Part shown: piece after piece, positions 23,975 to 37,008 of the stretch
Layout of the letters: each line of letters begins with the position of its first letter
Position numbering within the stretch: the stretch's first letter is position 1
From: Epichloe hybrida
Lineage: Eukaryota; Ascomycota; Sordariomycetes; Hypocreales; Clavicipitaceae
Length of the DNA: 64,000 nucleotides
Direction of reading: 5' to 3'
NCBI GenBank assembly: GCA_019022495.1
Contig: JAFEKR010000033.1
Location: 434,001 to 498,000 of the forward strand
Made by a program: the position numbers and the translations under genes
Notes under the pieces: model-generated
Database searches by the model: none
What the model saw: the letters and a program-made list of their open reading frames with translations, nothing else
Told to the model about the DNA's origin: nothing

Positions 23975-26900
23975 TGTAAGGGCTTAGGCTTTGCCTAAGC
24001 ATTGTCTGTATAGCAGTTAGAGAGAGGAGTGGTAAAAGTAGTTAAGGTAAGGAAAGGAGGCTTATATAAGTAGCCTAAGGGGTATAAGGGGCACTACTAG
24101 GGATAGCCTCTTACCCTTTCTCCTTTCTCCTTAAGTCTCTTAATACTATATTAACGCTTTATTATAGTTACCTAAGGGCTAGTTTATAATAATAAAAAGA
24201 CTTCCTTTAGTTCTTTTTAATAACTACTAAAAGACATAATAGAAACACTAATAGATATATTAATAAATATAGTAAACACACTCTAATTATAAGACTAACC
24301 TAGCTAGGGAATAATAACTCCCCTATTTAATACTATAGCACTACTAGTAGCTTAATAAGCCTAATTTAAGACACTTTAACTTATACTTAATAAGTAAATA
24401 GCAAAACTTATATACCTTTAATAATAAGTAATTACAAATACTATAAAACCCTTAACCTAATTACCTATTATAGCCTAGCCTAATACCCTAATAGTAAACC
24501 TTACTTTACCTCTTACCTTTAACCTAGTCTTAACTATACTTAAGGTAAAATAAAAACCTATCCCTATAGGTAACCTATATAATAGTAATAAGGCCTTATT
24601 TACTATATAGAGATTCCTAATAAAACATAAGCTATAGGTAAATAAGGACTTTATTAGAACTAATAAGAATAAGTAAATATTTATTTACTAGAACTTATTC
24701 TCTAAAGTCTAGTCCTAGGTAGCTACTTTCTTTAAATAAGATAGTATTTATAATTTTAACTTAGCTAAATTCCTAGAATACCTTAGGTTTATATTCTTTA
24801 ATTTATATAAGTAATAAATAGCCCTTATAGAACTTAACTAGATAAAATAAGGCCTAGGGGAGCTATTTTCTATATTCTTTATTTACTTTATAGAGAAGCT
24901 CTTATTAGTAAGAGAGAATTATTAAGGGGATAATATAAAGCTAGTAAAGCTTTAATAAGCGCTTAATAAGTATTTAAGAGAAATTAGTATAGGCTAGGGT
25001 ATTAGCTAGAGTATATAGTATATAGCTATTATATAGTATTATAAGATTATAGTTAATATTAAGGCCCTTACTATAGAGAATAAGTACTAGTCCTAATATA
25101 AACTATAGCTAGCTAAACTTATACCTTAAACTAATTATAAGGGTAATACACTAATAACTAGGGTATATATAATAAGGACTTAATTAGGAAAATAAAATAA
25201 GCTAGTTAAGAAGGAGAAAGGTCTAAAGCTAGCTATAAATATATAATAGGCTAAATAAGTATTAGAAGTAAAGTTAGCTAAATACTATTAGAAGAGATAT
25301 TACTTATAATATAAATCTAAGGATTACTATATTTAGGAGTATACCTTTCTCTTGCCCTATCCCCTATAAGTTAGCATTAACTTATATAAAGTAAATAAAA
25401 AAAGCGTAAATAAGGAGGTAAACATTCCCTCTATAGAAAATAAGTAACCTCTAAGTAAAGTCTTATATAAGGGTAAGGAGGCTAATTATATACTATAATA
25501 TAGGATAACTATTTAAGCTATATAGAGTTAAAGTAAGATATAGTATAATATATAGACTAACCACTATTTTTAATTCCTATACTCTTTAATATATATTATT
25601 ATATTAATATCTAGATTAATTATAGTTATAATTATTATAGTGCTATAAGTAAGTTAGTAGTAAAATAGTTTAGCCTAGAGCTTATATAGTTACTAAAGAG
25701 AAGGTATATCTAGACTATAGTAAAAATAAAAAGAAAAGGAAAGAGAGTATAGGAGAATACCTCCTTAATTACCTATATAATACACACTAGAATAGACATT
25801 AATAGCTAGGAGTTATTAGTGTATTTATATATTATCCTAGGCCTTATATAAGATATTATACTTAGGATACTATAGCTAGAATATTATAATATAGTTATTT
25901 ATATAGTAAAATAGTAATTAGTTATTAAAGTAATAAAGAGCTTATATATCTCTAAAGCCTTTATATATAAGGTAAAGACTCTAGTATAGGGGATTATTAG
26001 GTCCTTATATACTATAGAAGCACGCTAGGTATACTATAGAAGGGATACTTCTATAATATTTATTACTATAAGCCTTAGGGAGATAATAATAGTACTATAA
26101 ATTATAGTGCCTAAGATAAAACCTAATAGCCTAGATATATTAATATTACCTAAGGAGTTAGCTAACTTTATAGACCTTTTTAATAAGGCTAGAGCTAATA
26201 GCTTACCTCCTTATTAGGGGTCCCTTAATTACTATATACGCTTATATAAGAATTAGAATAAGTCTAAACTAACACTCCCTTAGGGACTACTATATAATAT
26301 ACTAAGGGACTAGCTTCTAGAGGTTAAGCACTAGATTATAGACTTAATAAATAAGGGTTAGATCTATACTAGCTTATTATTAGCTATAGCTCTAGTTCTC
26401 CTTATTAAAAAGGCTAATAGAGGTTAGCGTTTTTACATAAATTACTACGCTCTTAATAAGATAATAGCATAGGATTACTATTCTCTCCTATTAATTAAGG
26501 AAATACTCTATTCCTTATCCTAGGTATACTAGTTTATAAAGGTAAATATTTATATAGTGTTTTATAAGCTATAGATTACTAAGGGCTAGGAGCACTTAAT
26601 AGCGTTTTAAACTAGGTTTAGGCTATTTAAGTAACTAGTTTACCCCTTTAGCCTAGCTAGTGCACTAGTAATATTCTAATATTATATTAATAAGTCCTTA
26701 GGGAATATATTAAGGGACTTTATTATAGTATACTTAGATAATATCTTAGTTTACTTAGGGGGATTAAGGAAAGACTATATAGCTAAAGTCTAGTTAATAT
26801 TAGGCTACCTAAGGGATATAGGTTTATACTTAGACCTTAATAAGTCTATATTTATAGTAAAGGAGGTTTAATACCTAGGATATATTATTATAGTAAGTTA

Positions 26901-28989
26901 TTTTATTTATCTAGACCTAGTAAAGGTTATAGCTATTAGGGAGTAAGTAGCCCTAATAAAACTTTAGAGAGTCTATAGCTTCCTAAGGTTTACTAACTTT
27001 TACTATAACTTTATTAGTAACTTTTTAGAACTAGTGGCACTACTAATATAATTAACTAAGAGAAATATCCCTTTTTAATAAGGACCTAAAGAGAATAATG
27101 CCTTTAATAGGCTAAAAGACACCTTTATTATATACCTAGTACTAGTATAATAAGACCTAGATCTCTATATAGTAGTAAAAGCTAATTATTTAGGAATAGC
27201 TATTAGAAAATACCTTTTCTAGTAAGGCTAGGATAGCGTTATATACCTAGTTACTTACTACTTCACTAGCCTTATAACCTTATAAAAGAACTATATAATT
27301 TATAATAAGGAATTATTAGCTATTATCTTATGCCTTAAGGCATAGTTAGCTAAGCTATAGGGCGTTTCTAGTCTATTTATAATCTATATAGACTATAAGA
27401 ACCTAGAGTACTTTATAACTCCTTAGTTAATATTAAAGTAATAGGCTTAATAGGTAAATACACTTACACTATTTAATTTCTACCTCTAGTATAAACCTAG
27501 TATATAGGTATAGTAGCCTAATACTCTTTTTTAAAGGGAATAGGACTAGGAAAGGGTAACCTCTAAAATAGAATATATCCTATAACCTATTACTATTATA
27601 TAGCTTTTACTAACACTAGATAAATAGTAAGATAATAGTAGTATAGTGCTATTACTAGCTAGTAAGGTTCTCTTTACTACTAAATACCTTTAGACCTTAT
27701 AAGACTAGGCTATTATCTTAGACCTTATATATAGTATTTAATTAAGGGCTATCTAAGAAAGGGCCTAGAGGTTTCCTATTAAGCCACTTATAAGAGAGTA
27801 AGTAGTAAATTATTCTATAAGTGCTTATAAGGTACTCTAGTTTAGGGGCTATACCCAGAGTATTGTTTGTATTGTATTTATTGTATTTTTTCGGAAAAAT
27901 TTGTATTTGTATTGTATTTGAAAAAATTTGTATTTATTATATTGTATTGTATTAAATACAAATTATTTTGTAGCGTAGTTAGTGTAGTAACTACACTAAC
28001 TACAAACAATACAAATGTATTATTAGGTAAAAGAAAAGTGGGACTTTTATTAGCTAAGGTTATTATTAGGATTAAAAGAGAATTAGTTAATAGAAACCTT
28101 TTATTATTAGCTATTTTATCTAATTAGTTATATAATTTATAATATTATATTATTTTAAACATTTAACTATAACTAGTGTTATATATAATATTATAACTTT
28201 TTAATAATACTAGTATACTTATTACTTTATTTTACTAATATACCTTTAAGAAAAACCTTCTAATTATTTTATTTACTATTATTAGGAATTATTTTATATT
28301 TCTTTTATTAATTTAATTAATTTAATTAAAAAATACCCTAAACTAATATAATTAAATTAAATTAGAAATCTAAATAAATATCTATAAGTTAATAGACTAT
28401 ATACTTAGTACTTAAATATTATTATTAATAAAATAAGAACTTAAAAAAAGCTTAAACTATTTATTTACTATTTAAACTAATTAAATATTACTTTAAGCTT
28501 TATAATTCTAAAGCTTTAAGAAGTTATATATAGTAACTTTATATATCTTATTATAATAATATATAAAGAAAGAATATAATAGAAAATATTTATAATATTT
28601 TAATAGATTCTTAATAGTATATTTTAGTTACCCTATATAGCTTAAATAAGCTATAGAAATAAGTTTAACTTATTTTTAAAAATAATAGTAAGACTAACTT
28701 TTATATAATATACTATACTTATTATAAGAGATTTAATAACTTTAATAACCTTAATTGCTATTATTACTATTATTACTATTATCTTACTTTTATTATTATT
28801 TTAAAAAATATAAAAAAGAAAACATTTTTATAATATTAATATTTTTAAAAACCTTAAAATACTAAGTTATTAAAAACTATAGCTTTTACTATAGTAATTT
28901 ACTTATAATTACTAGTATTTATATTTTATTTATTTATTAGTTATATATATTTTATTAAACTTTAACACTAATAATATTCTAAGTAATAT

Positions 28990-29460
28990 TAGTATTTTAA
29001 GCTATTCTAAGCTATTCTAAGCTATTCTAAGCTATTCTAAGCTATTCTAAGCTAACCTAAGCTATTCTAAGCTAGTATAAGCTATTAGAAGCTATTAGAA
29101 GCTATTATAAGCTATTCTAAGCTATGTTAAGCTATTTTAAGCTATTCTAAGCTATTATAAAGTTATTATAAGCTAATATAAGCTAATATAAGCTAATATA
29201 AGCTATGGTAAAGCTATTATAAGCTATTATAAGCTATTATAAGCTATTATAAGCCATTATAAGCTAGTATAAGCTATCCTAAGCTAGTATAAGCTAACTT
29301 AAGCTAGTATAAGCTATCTTAAGCTATCTTAAGCTATCTTAACCTATTATAAGCTAGTATAAGCTAGCATAAGCTAGTATAAGCTAGCATAAGCTAGTAT
29401 AAGCTAGCATAAGCTAGTATAAGCTAGTATAAGCTAGTATAAGCTAGTATAAGCTAGCAC
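28990..29460. repeat. 10-bp tandem array, TAAGCTATTN type
   Basis: About 45 consecutive units of a ten-base repeat (AAGCTATTCT, AAGCTATTAT, AAGCTAGTAT and AAGCTAGCAT variants) run through element 3. Shorter arrays of the same unit occur at 30790-30955, and a purer one near the right end of the outer hAT element at 51055-51312. Confidence 0.85.
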
Positions 29461-29696
29461 TAAACACCTATAGTTAGCTATACCTAATATAGTGTAGGCC
29501 TGTAAGAGAGTTAGCGCTAGCCTATATATAGATATAAGGGGGTTTTTTATCCTAGTTTAGGGTTTTCCCTCTTAACTAAGCGGTTAGAGTACTAGGACTA
29601 GCTACTTAATTAGCTATCTAGCGTAAAGAATATATATATATATATATACCTATATTAAGGTATAAAAAAATAAGTTTAACTTATTATAAGTTAAAA

Positions 29697-30540
29697 TACT
29701 AGGACCTACTTTTAAATAATAAATAAAAATTATAAGAATAGCTATAATAGCTTTAATAACCTTAATTATAACTAGGTTAACCTATTTTTAGTAGTTATAC
29801 TAAGACTCACTTTTAAATCATAAATTATAATAACTATAATAGCTCTAATAACCTAAATTACAATTAGTTTAACCTATTTTTAAAAATAATACTAGGACCC
29901 ACTTTATAATAATATATTATAATTACTTTAATAACCCTAATAACTCTAATAACCTTAATTATAATTAGTTAAATCTATTTTTAGAAAAAGAACTAGGACC
30001 CACTTTTAAGTAATATATTATAATTACTATAATAACTCTAATAACCCTAAGCTTAATTATAGTTAGTTTAACCTATTTTTAAAAATAATACTAGGACCCA
30101 CTTTAAAATAATATATTATAAATTATTAATATAATAACTTAATTATTATAAAATCTATAGATAACCTAAGTTATATAATTTAGTTTAACCTATCTATAGA
30201 ACTAATCATAGGACCTACTTTTAAATTATATATTATAATTACTATAAGAACCCTAATAACCCTAATAACCTTAATTGTAATTAGTTTAACTAATTTTCAG
30301 AAAGAATACTAAGGCTTACTTTAAAATAATATATTATAATTATTATAATTATAATAATAACCCTAATTACCCTAATTATAATTAGTTAAACCTTTTTTAA
30401 GAAATAATACTAGGACTTACTTTAAAATAATATATTATAATTACTATAGTAACCTTAATAACCTTAATTATAATTAGTTTAACCTATTTTTAAAAGTAAT
30501 ATTATAACTTACTTTTAAATAATAAATTATAGTTATTATA
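29697..30540. repeat. About 100-bp tandem repeat, roughly 8-9 copies
   Basis: Units begin with a variant of CTAGGACCCACTTT and end with a variant of AGTTTAACCTATTTTTAAAAATAATA; starts lie near 29699, 29801, 29892, 29993, 30091, 30199, 30308, 30411 and 30501. The corresponding segment is single-copy in the sibling elements, so this is an expansion private to element 3. Confidence 0.75.
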
Positions 30541-33500
30541 ATAATAATAATTAGTATTATATTATTACTATAATATTAAAAAACATAAAAGAGAAAGGTA
30601 TTTTATTTTATTAATATTTTAAATAACCTTAAAATACTAAATAACTAAAAAGTTTAGCTTTTTCTATAGTAATTTCCTTATACTTACTAGTATTTATATT
30701 TTATTTATTTATAAGTTATTTATTTATAAGTAAACTTTAACACTAATAATATTAAGAGCTATATAAGTAATATAACTATAAGTAATATTAGTAATATAAG
30801 CTAATATAAGCTAATATAAGCTAATATAAGCTAATATAAGCTAATATAAGCTATTATAAGCTATTATAAGCTATTATAAGCTATTATAAGCTATTATAAG
30901 CTATTATAAGCTATTATAAGCTACTATGAGCTATTATAAGCTATTATAAGCTATTCCTATTAAGTTTATTAGTAGTTTATTTTATATTATTCCTTTAGTT
31001 TAAGTTTTTTTTGAATAAAAAGTAATAATAATAATTTATAAAAATATAAAATAATTAAAAGTAATAGTAAATAATATAATAAGAAGGTTTTTCTTAAAGT
31101 TATATTAGTAAAATAAAGTATTTAGTATAATAGTATTATTAAAAAGTTATAATATTATATATAACCCTAGTTATAGTAAAATCTTTAAAATAATATTCTA
31201 TTCTAAATTACATAACTAATTAGATAAAATAGCTAATAATAAAAGGTTTCTATTAACTTATTCTCTTTTAATCCTAATAATAATCTTAGCTAATAAAAAG
31301 TCTTACTTTTTTTTTTACCTAACAATACATTTGTATTGTTTGTAGTTAGTGTAGTTACTACAAAGGTCTTTGTATTGTATTGTATTTAATACAAAAATTT
31401 TTTTATTGTATTTTATTTGTATTGTATTGTATTTTGTATTGTATTTAATACAATACAATACAAACAATACAATACAAACAATACAATACAAACAATACAA
31501 TACAAACAATACAATACAAACAATACAATACAAACAATACAATACAATACACAATGTAGTGTAATACTCTGGCTATACCTAGGTCCTAGTGTAAGAGCCT
31601 CTTATAATAACCCTAATATAATAATACTATAATTTACTAGTAGTAAGGCACCTAGGCTATAATATTACGTTTTAAATCTTATAATACTAGTTTTACTAGG
31701 ATAGGATATTATAAGATATTACTAGGTTTATTTATAACTATTACTACTATAGTAGTTATAAAAGCTATTAATAGCGCTAGGGCTTACTAAAGCCTTTACC
31801 TATCCCTAACTAGTTCTAGTTATAAATCTCTATTAACTTTATAATAAACTTACTAGCACTATCCTTAGAAAAGCTATAATACCTAATGGTTATTATAGAT
31901 TAACTCTTTAAATTTATTTAGCTTAAGGCTATAACTTCTATAGGAGCTAAGGAATATATAAAGAGGTTTAAAATAGTTTAGTAGTGGTTTAAGGGGTTTC
32001 CTTAATTAATTATTATAGATTATAGTTTAGATTAGTTAGGAAAGTTTTAGATAATATTATACTCCCTAGTTAGGATTAATTAGTTACTTTTTATATTATA
32101 TTACTTATAGACTAATAGTAATATAAAGTAAGTAAACTAAGAGGTGTAAGTAATACTATGTGTTATAGTCTCCTTCTTATAGTTTAACTAGCTAGAATAT
32201 CTAGTTACTTACTAGCTTATAATTAATAATAGGCTATCTTCTATAATAGGAGTTAGCCTAAATAAGTTACTATATAGCTATAACCTAAAGCTAGTCTAAG
32301 CACTACTAGATATATTTACTTCTATAATAACACTAAAGGGGCAAGTAATATAGTTTCTTAAGCACCTCTAGGAGGGTACTTATCTAGTATAAGCTATAAT
32401 AGCCTATATATAATAAAGGTAGTAAGACACTATATTTACTTTATATTAGCTAGTAAAATAGTTCTAGGTTAGAGATAAGGTATAGCTTTTACTTAAAAAT
32501 ATTAAAACTAACTACCCCTTATAGAAACTTAATTAAGTAATAGCAAAGTATATAGTTATAGAAGTCCTAATACTACTTATAGTATAGCTTAATATCCTAA
32601 GAGGTATTTACCTAGTATTTTATATAAACCTTATTAAACACACTATAGAGAACTCTCTCCTTAGTTAAAAGCTCTAGGACTCCTATCTAGGACTAGAATA
32701 AGTCCTTATAAAAGGTAATAATAAACTTATTAAGGAATATTAGGTTAAGCAAATCCTAGTAGCTTAGAATGCCTTAGGCTAAGGTAAAAGATATAATATA
32801 CTTATTAAGTAAGTAAGTTATATATAGCCTATATAAGAACTATTAGAGAATATAGTATAAATATAGGCCCTTAATAAGTTTAAGGTAAAATAAGGAGATA
32901 TATAATATAATAATAAACTAAATTAATTTTAAAAGACTTATATACTTATAAAGACTTTAATAAGCACCTAAGGCACTAAATTACTATATTTTACTACTAT
33001 TACTTAATAAGGATAATTATTTATTAAGTTATTACCTAAATTACTAGAAGAAGATAAATAAGGGCGTATTACCTCTATCTAGAGTTATGCTATAGCTACT
33101 ATAGCTATAGTATTATTATTACTAGGTAATAGTTATAGTATAATAAGTTATTTACCTTATTTACCTTAGGTATAACCTAGGACCTAGATAGTGTAAATAA
33201 GGTTAGTATAAGGAGTATATATAGGAGGGGGTATAATAGGAGACTTAGTAAGTAAGTAGTAAGCAAGAGAAAGATAACTAAGGGAGGGAGGAGTATTATT
33301 TCTAGCTAGGGGATAGCTAGCTCCTAAGGCTCTAGGAATATAATTATAAGTTAAACCTATTATAGAAAGGAGGCATAATAGTTACTAGTAGTAATAAGAA
33401 GGAGATTTATTACTTAACCTAGTAATTTAAATATATTACTAGATTTTATCTTAGTAATAAGGCATTAAAGCTTAAAGAAGCGTAGAAGATTACTTATATA

Positions 33501-34691
33501 TCTCTTTATATATTATAGTTAGTTTACTAATAACTTATTAGTTTTATTAAAATAAAATACTTATAGCTTACTATATAAAATAGGCTATACTATAGCTAGC
33601 TAAAGGGCTAGCGCTAATAAAAGGGGTAACTTTAAGACTAGTTATATTTATTATAGTAATATTAGTAATAAGGGATACCCTAAGGGCTAACTATATAAAA
33701 GCTAGATTAAACTAAGCTTAAGTAAGGAGAGAGTTTTACTAACTAATAAGGTAGTAAAACCTTTAGGATAGTATAGGTATTTTCTTTTTTATATCTAAAG
33801 TTTTAAGGACTTTAGGTTTAATAATATATATACTTATAGTAATCTTTACCTTAATATCCTTTAGCGTGTAATAAAGATAAGGGTTAGTAAATAAAAGCCT
33901 AGTATACTATATATAGGAAAGGTATTACTTCTAATATAAAGGGTATAATTCTCTAGATTTAGGTAAATAATATTCTAGAATGCTAGTAGTAAGGGCTTGT
34001 TTTATATATAGCCTATAAGGGCACTAAACTAATTAGAGAGTAGTATATTAATTATTATCTAAGTTACCCTCTATAAGAAACTTACTAATAAAATAGGCTA
34101 AAGGCATAGTAAAACTAGCTAAGGGTAAAGAAAGGTTAAATAAATTATAAGGTATATTTTAATATAATAATTATTTAAGAAAGAGATTCTAATAGAATAA
34201 AGAGAAAGGTATAATAGAATTATAATAGTAAAGGAATAGTATTATATAAGGGAAGGTAAGATATAAAAAGGAACTAAGTAAGATATTTATATATGGTTTT
34301 AAACCTATATTAGGTAATTAATAAACTAGTAAGAGTAGGGCTAAAGACTATAATAAATAATAGGTTAGCAAGGTAAACACGTTATACACACTGTAAAACT
34401 AAGGCATAGAAGTAAGGCAGTTACTATTACTACATAATAGCTAGTAAGGCAAATATATTACACACCTAATAATAATAAGTAAGGAATAGGATTAATTACC
34501 TATAGTATAATTTATAGGACTATTATAAAAAGGGGACTTATTAGATATACCTAAGTAAGGGCATATATAAGGGCTTAGGCTTTACCTAAGTATTATCTAT
34601 ATAGTAGTTAAAGAGGGAAGTGGTAGAAGTAGTTAGGGTAAGGAAAGGAGGCTTATATAAGTAGCCTAAGGGGTATAAGGGGCACCACTAG

Positions 34692-35094
34692 CAGAGGATT
34701 GTAAACAATTACATCTTGTAATTGTTCGTTTTTCTTGAATAATTAATATCTAACTTATAATTAAAGATATTATCCTATAAATTACGTAATCTTATAGAGT
34801 AAAATTCTAAGATAAATACAATACAAAAAGGTGGGTCTAAAAGTGGGCCCTTCGTCCGTAGTTAGAAATACTAAAAACAATTACATTTTAGCAGTAAAAA
34901 TAGGTAAAAATATTGTTTTCTAATTTACGGCTAAACAATCCACTTTTAGACCCACTTTTTTGTATAGTATTTATCTTAGAATTTTACTCTATAAGATTAC
35001 GTAATTTATAGGATAATATCTTTAATTATAAGTTAGATATAAAAATAAACAAAACAATTACAAACAATTACAATTACATGAGTACAATTGCCTG
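34692..35094. mobile_element. Fold-back MITE (403 bp) with 8-bp duplication
   Basis: Starts CAGAGGATTGTA and ends TACAATTGCCTG (inverted, imperfect). It is flanked by an exact ACCACTAG at 34684-34691 and 35095-35102. Two nearly identical inverted arms of about 100 bp (34746-34847 and 34940-35040) can fold into a long hairpin with a loop of about 90 bp. It interrupts the 3' LTR of gypsy copy 2. The centre keeps GC-containing words such as GTGGGCCC and TTACGG, unlike its surroundings, suggesting a younger insertion. The terminal CAG and the 8-bp duplication point to hAT mobilisation. Confidence 0.8.
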
Positions 35095-35193
35095 ACCACT
35101 AGGGATAGTCTCTTACCCTTCCTCCTTTTTCCTTAAGTCTCTTAATACTATATTAACGCCCTATTGCAGTCGCCTAGGAGCCAGTCCATAACA

Positions 35194-37008
35194 CTTTCCC
35201 TTAAGAATATTCTTATATATGCTTTAGTTAAGTTTTCTATTTACCTATACCCTAAGGAATTAGTATACCTCTATTAGTGCTATTTTCTCTATGCTAAGCT
35301 AGACTCTAGCCTATAAGGGCCTATAGGCCTTACTAAAGTATATAAGTTTAGTTTTTACTAGGTTAAACTTTACTCTTACTTTCTTTACCTATTCCTTATA
35401 AATCTTCTAAGTAGCCTTAAGTTTTCTCTAGGTTTATGCTATATTTTTACTAAATACTATAATATTTATATTATTAGTAAATCTAATTACTACTATACCT
35501 AGGATAGCTTAGAGGTATATATAAAGTTCTATAAAATAAAGGAGAAAGAGAATTAGTAATAAAGGAAATCCTTATAAGGTACTACCCTTAATCTTAAAGA
35601 GTCTAAAGAGTTCTCTATTAAAGCTAAGCTAGCTTATTCTATTTACTAGGAAGCTTTATATTACTACTATTAGCTAGTAAGGGATTCCTATTAGGATTAG
35701 TAAGTAAATTAGGTATAGGTAGCTAACTTTATTAAAAGTAAATAAGATATTTATCTAGGTAAGTAAGGTAATTTTACCCTTACTTTAGGCCTCTCTTACG
35801 CACTTTACTAAGACCTTAATTATAGTCTTTATTAACCTATTTATCCTATTCCTTATCTATAATTCTAGTAAGAGTCCTTTTGCCTTAGTAAAGGCTATAA
35901 GTTACTTTATAATTACTACTTCTATGATTTTTCCTATAATATTTAGTAAGGAAATAGGCCTTTATATATTAGCCTTTCTTATCTCTTTTATTATCTTACC
36001 TAGTTTTCTAATTACTATTACTTTAGTAGTCTAGAATTAGGCTAGGAAATACCTTACTTTAAGGATAGTGTTTAGAAGCTAGACTATAGCTTCTTTTACT
36101 AGCTTATTATAGGCCTTAATAAGGCCTACTAGGAGCTTATTATTACCTAGTGCTTTCTAGCTAGCTATATCTAATATAATATCTAATATCTTTTCTAATC
36201 TAAACTAGTTATTATCTAGGAATAGCGTGTTATCTAGCTCTAGGAAGGTAAGGTCTAGGATATAAGAGAGGTTTGCTATAGGCTTAGGGAAAAATCTCTA
36301 TATTAGTACACTTGCTTTGTCTTTATATATAGTAGCTAGGTTTAGGTTATTTTTAGTTCTTTCTAGCTCTAGTAGTCTAGGTAGTTCTAGGGGGGGCCTA
36401 GCTTTAAAGCTAGGCCTATCTCTTTAGTCTTTACACTCTCTTATCCTTTCTTTATATATTAGCCTTTTATAGGGTGTCTTTTTATATGTTTTTTCTCTTA
36501 GTTTTAATAACTTATTCTTAGTCCTTATTTACCTTAGTGTAAGCTTACTAGTTTACTTCTATTCTCTATTATCTTTATTACCTCTTTGCCTATCTAGCTC
36601 TAGTAACTACCTCTCTAGCAGTCCTTAACCACTATGCCTCTAGGCTAGGGAGCCCCTAGGGCTTCCGTAGGGCTACCTTATCTACTATTTATTAAAGGTT
36701 TATAATAAGCTAGGTAGTGTACGTATTTATCCCTTCTTTATCGCGTAAATCTAGGGCGTTTTTAGGTTAAAAGCGTACTATTACCTTCGCTTTTATATAT
36801 GGTTTATCTATTATATTCTACGTGTGTCTAAGGGCCTGTAGGATATTATCTTATAGGCTAGTAAAGATACTAATTAGCTATAGGATATAGTTAGATTTAG
36901 TAAGGTCTTTTACTCCTTTATAGTAGACTTAGATATCTAGGGTTACCTACGCTAGGTCTATAGTACTATCCCTATTATCCTTATGTTATCTAGTTAGTTC
37001 CCCTTAGG
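35194..37008 (-). mobile_element. LINE (Tad-like) reverse transcriptase portion, minus strand
   Basis: The reversed sequence reads, with stops, as a non-LTR reverse transcriptase. About 36400-35950 has FFPKPIANLSYILDLTF and RPISLLNIIGKIIE. About 35640-35300 has FPLLLILFLLYFIELYIYL, then GIVVIRFTNNINII (the FADD box, here F-TNN) and VKFNLVKTKLIYFSKA. It continues the 3' portion at 23195-23974; gypsy copy 2 sits between the two halves with its CTTTC duplication. The 5' end is cut by element 4 at 37009. The endonuclease domain is not seen. Confidence 0.75.

Larger units (their letters stand above)
27856..31571. mobile_element. hAT-like non-autonomous element 3 (3716 bp)
   Basis: Starts CAGAGTATTG at 27856 and ends TAATACTCTG at 31571. 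An exact 8-bp duplication GCTATACC lies at 27848-27855 and 31572-31579. The uninterrupted site GGCTATACCTAGGTCC is present in gypsy copy 3 near 39388-39403. Compared with elements 1, 2, 4 and 5 it is about twice as long because of internal tandem arrays and an embedded retroposon tail (about 29450-29640). The right subterminal zone is a 14-bp repeat of the type AATACAATACAAAC (31441-31550). Open frames over these repeats are artefacts. Confidence 0.85.
23975..35193 (+). mobile_element. Ty3/gypsy chromovirus copy 2 (full-length, with two insertions)
   Basis: The 5' LTR is 23975-24191. The 3' LTR starts at 34566 and ends at 35193, split by a fold-back MITE. A 5-bp duplication CTTTC flanks the element (23970-23974 and 35194-35198). 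Without its two insertions the element is about 7.1 kb. Reverse transcriptase and RNase H are readable at about 26280-27850. After the element 3 insertion, integrase follows at 31880-32330 (VIID-LFKFI-LKAIT, then FKGFP-LIIID and INNR-SSIIGVSLNKLLY). A chromodomain-like end, YNILIK-VSYI-PI-E, lies at about 32795-32850. The gag region (about 24600-26000) is too eroded to describe. About 32900-34565 holds further element sequence I cannot assign. The element lies inside a LINE. Confidence 0.8.

Noticed and set aside
27867..28127. 86-codon open frame
   Set aside because: It lies in the left subterminal repeats of element 3 and runs into non-coding element sequence.
28990..29460. Regular short repeats considered as a CRISPR-like array
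   Set aside because: There are no unique spacers, the period is 10 bp, and the context is a eukaryotic transposon.
31315..31632. Three overlapping open frames rich in Tyr, Cys, Asn and Thr
   Set aside because: They translate the 14-bp AATACAATACAAAC subterminal repeat of element 3.
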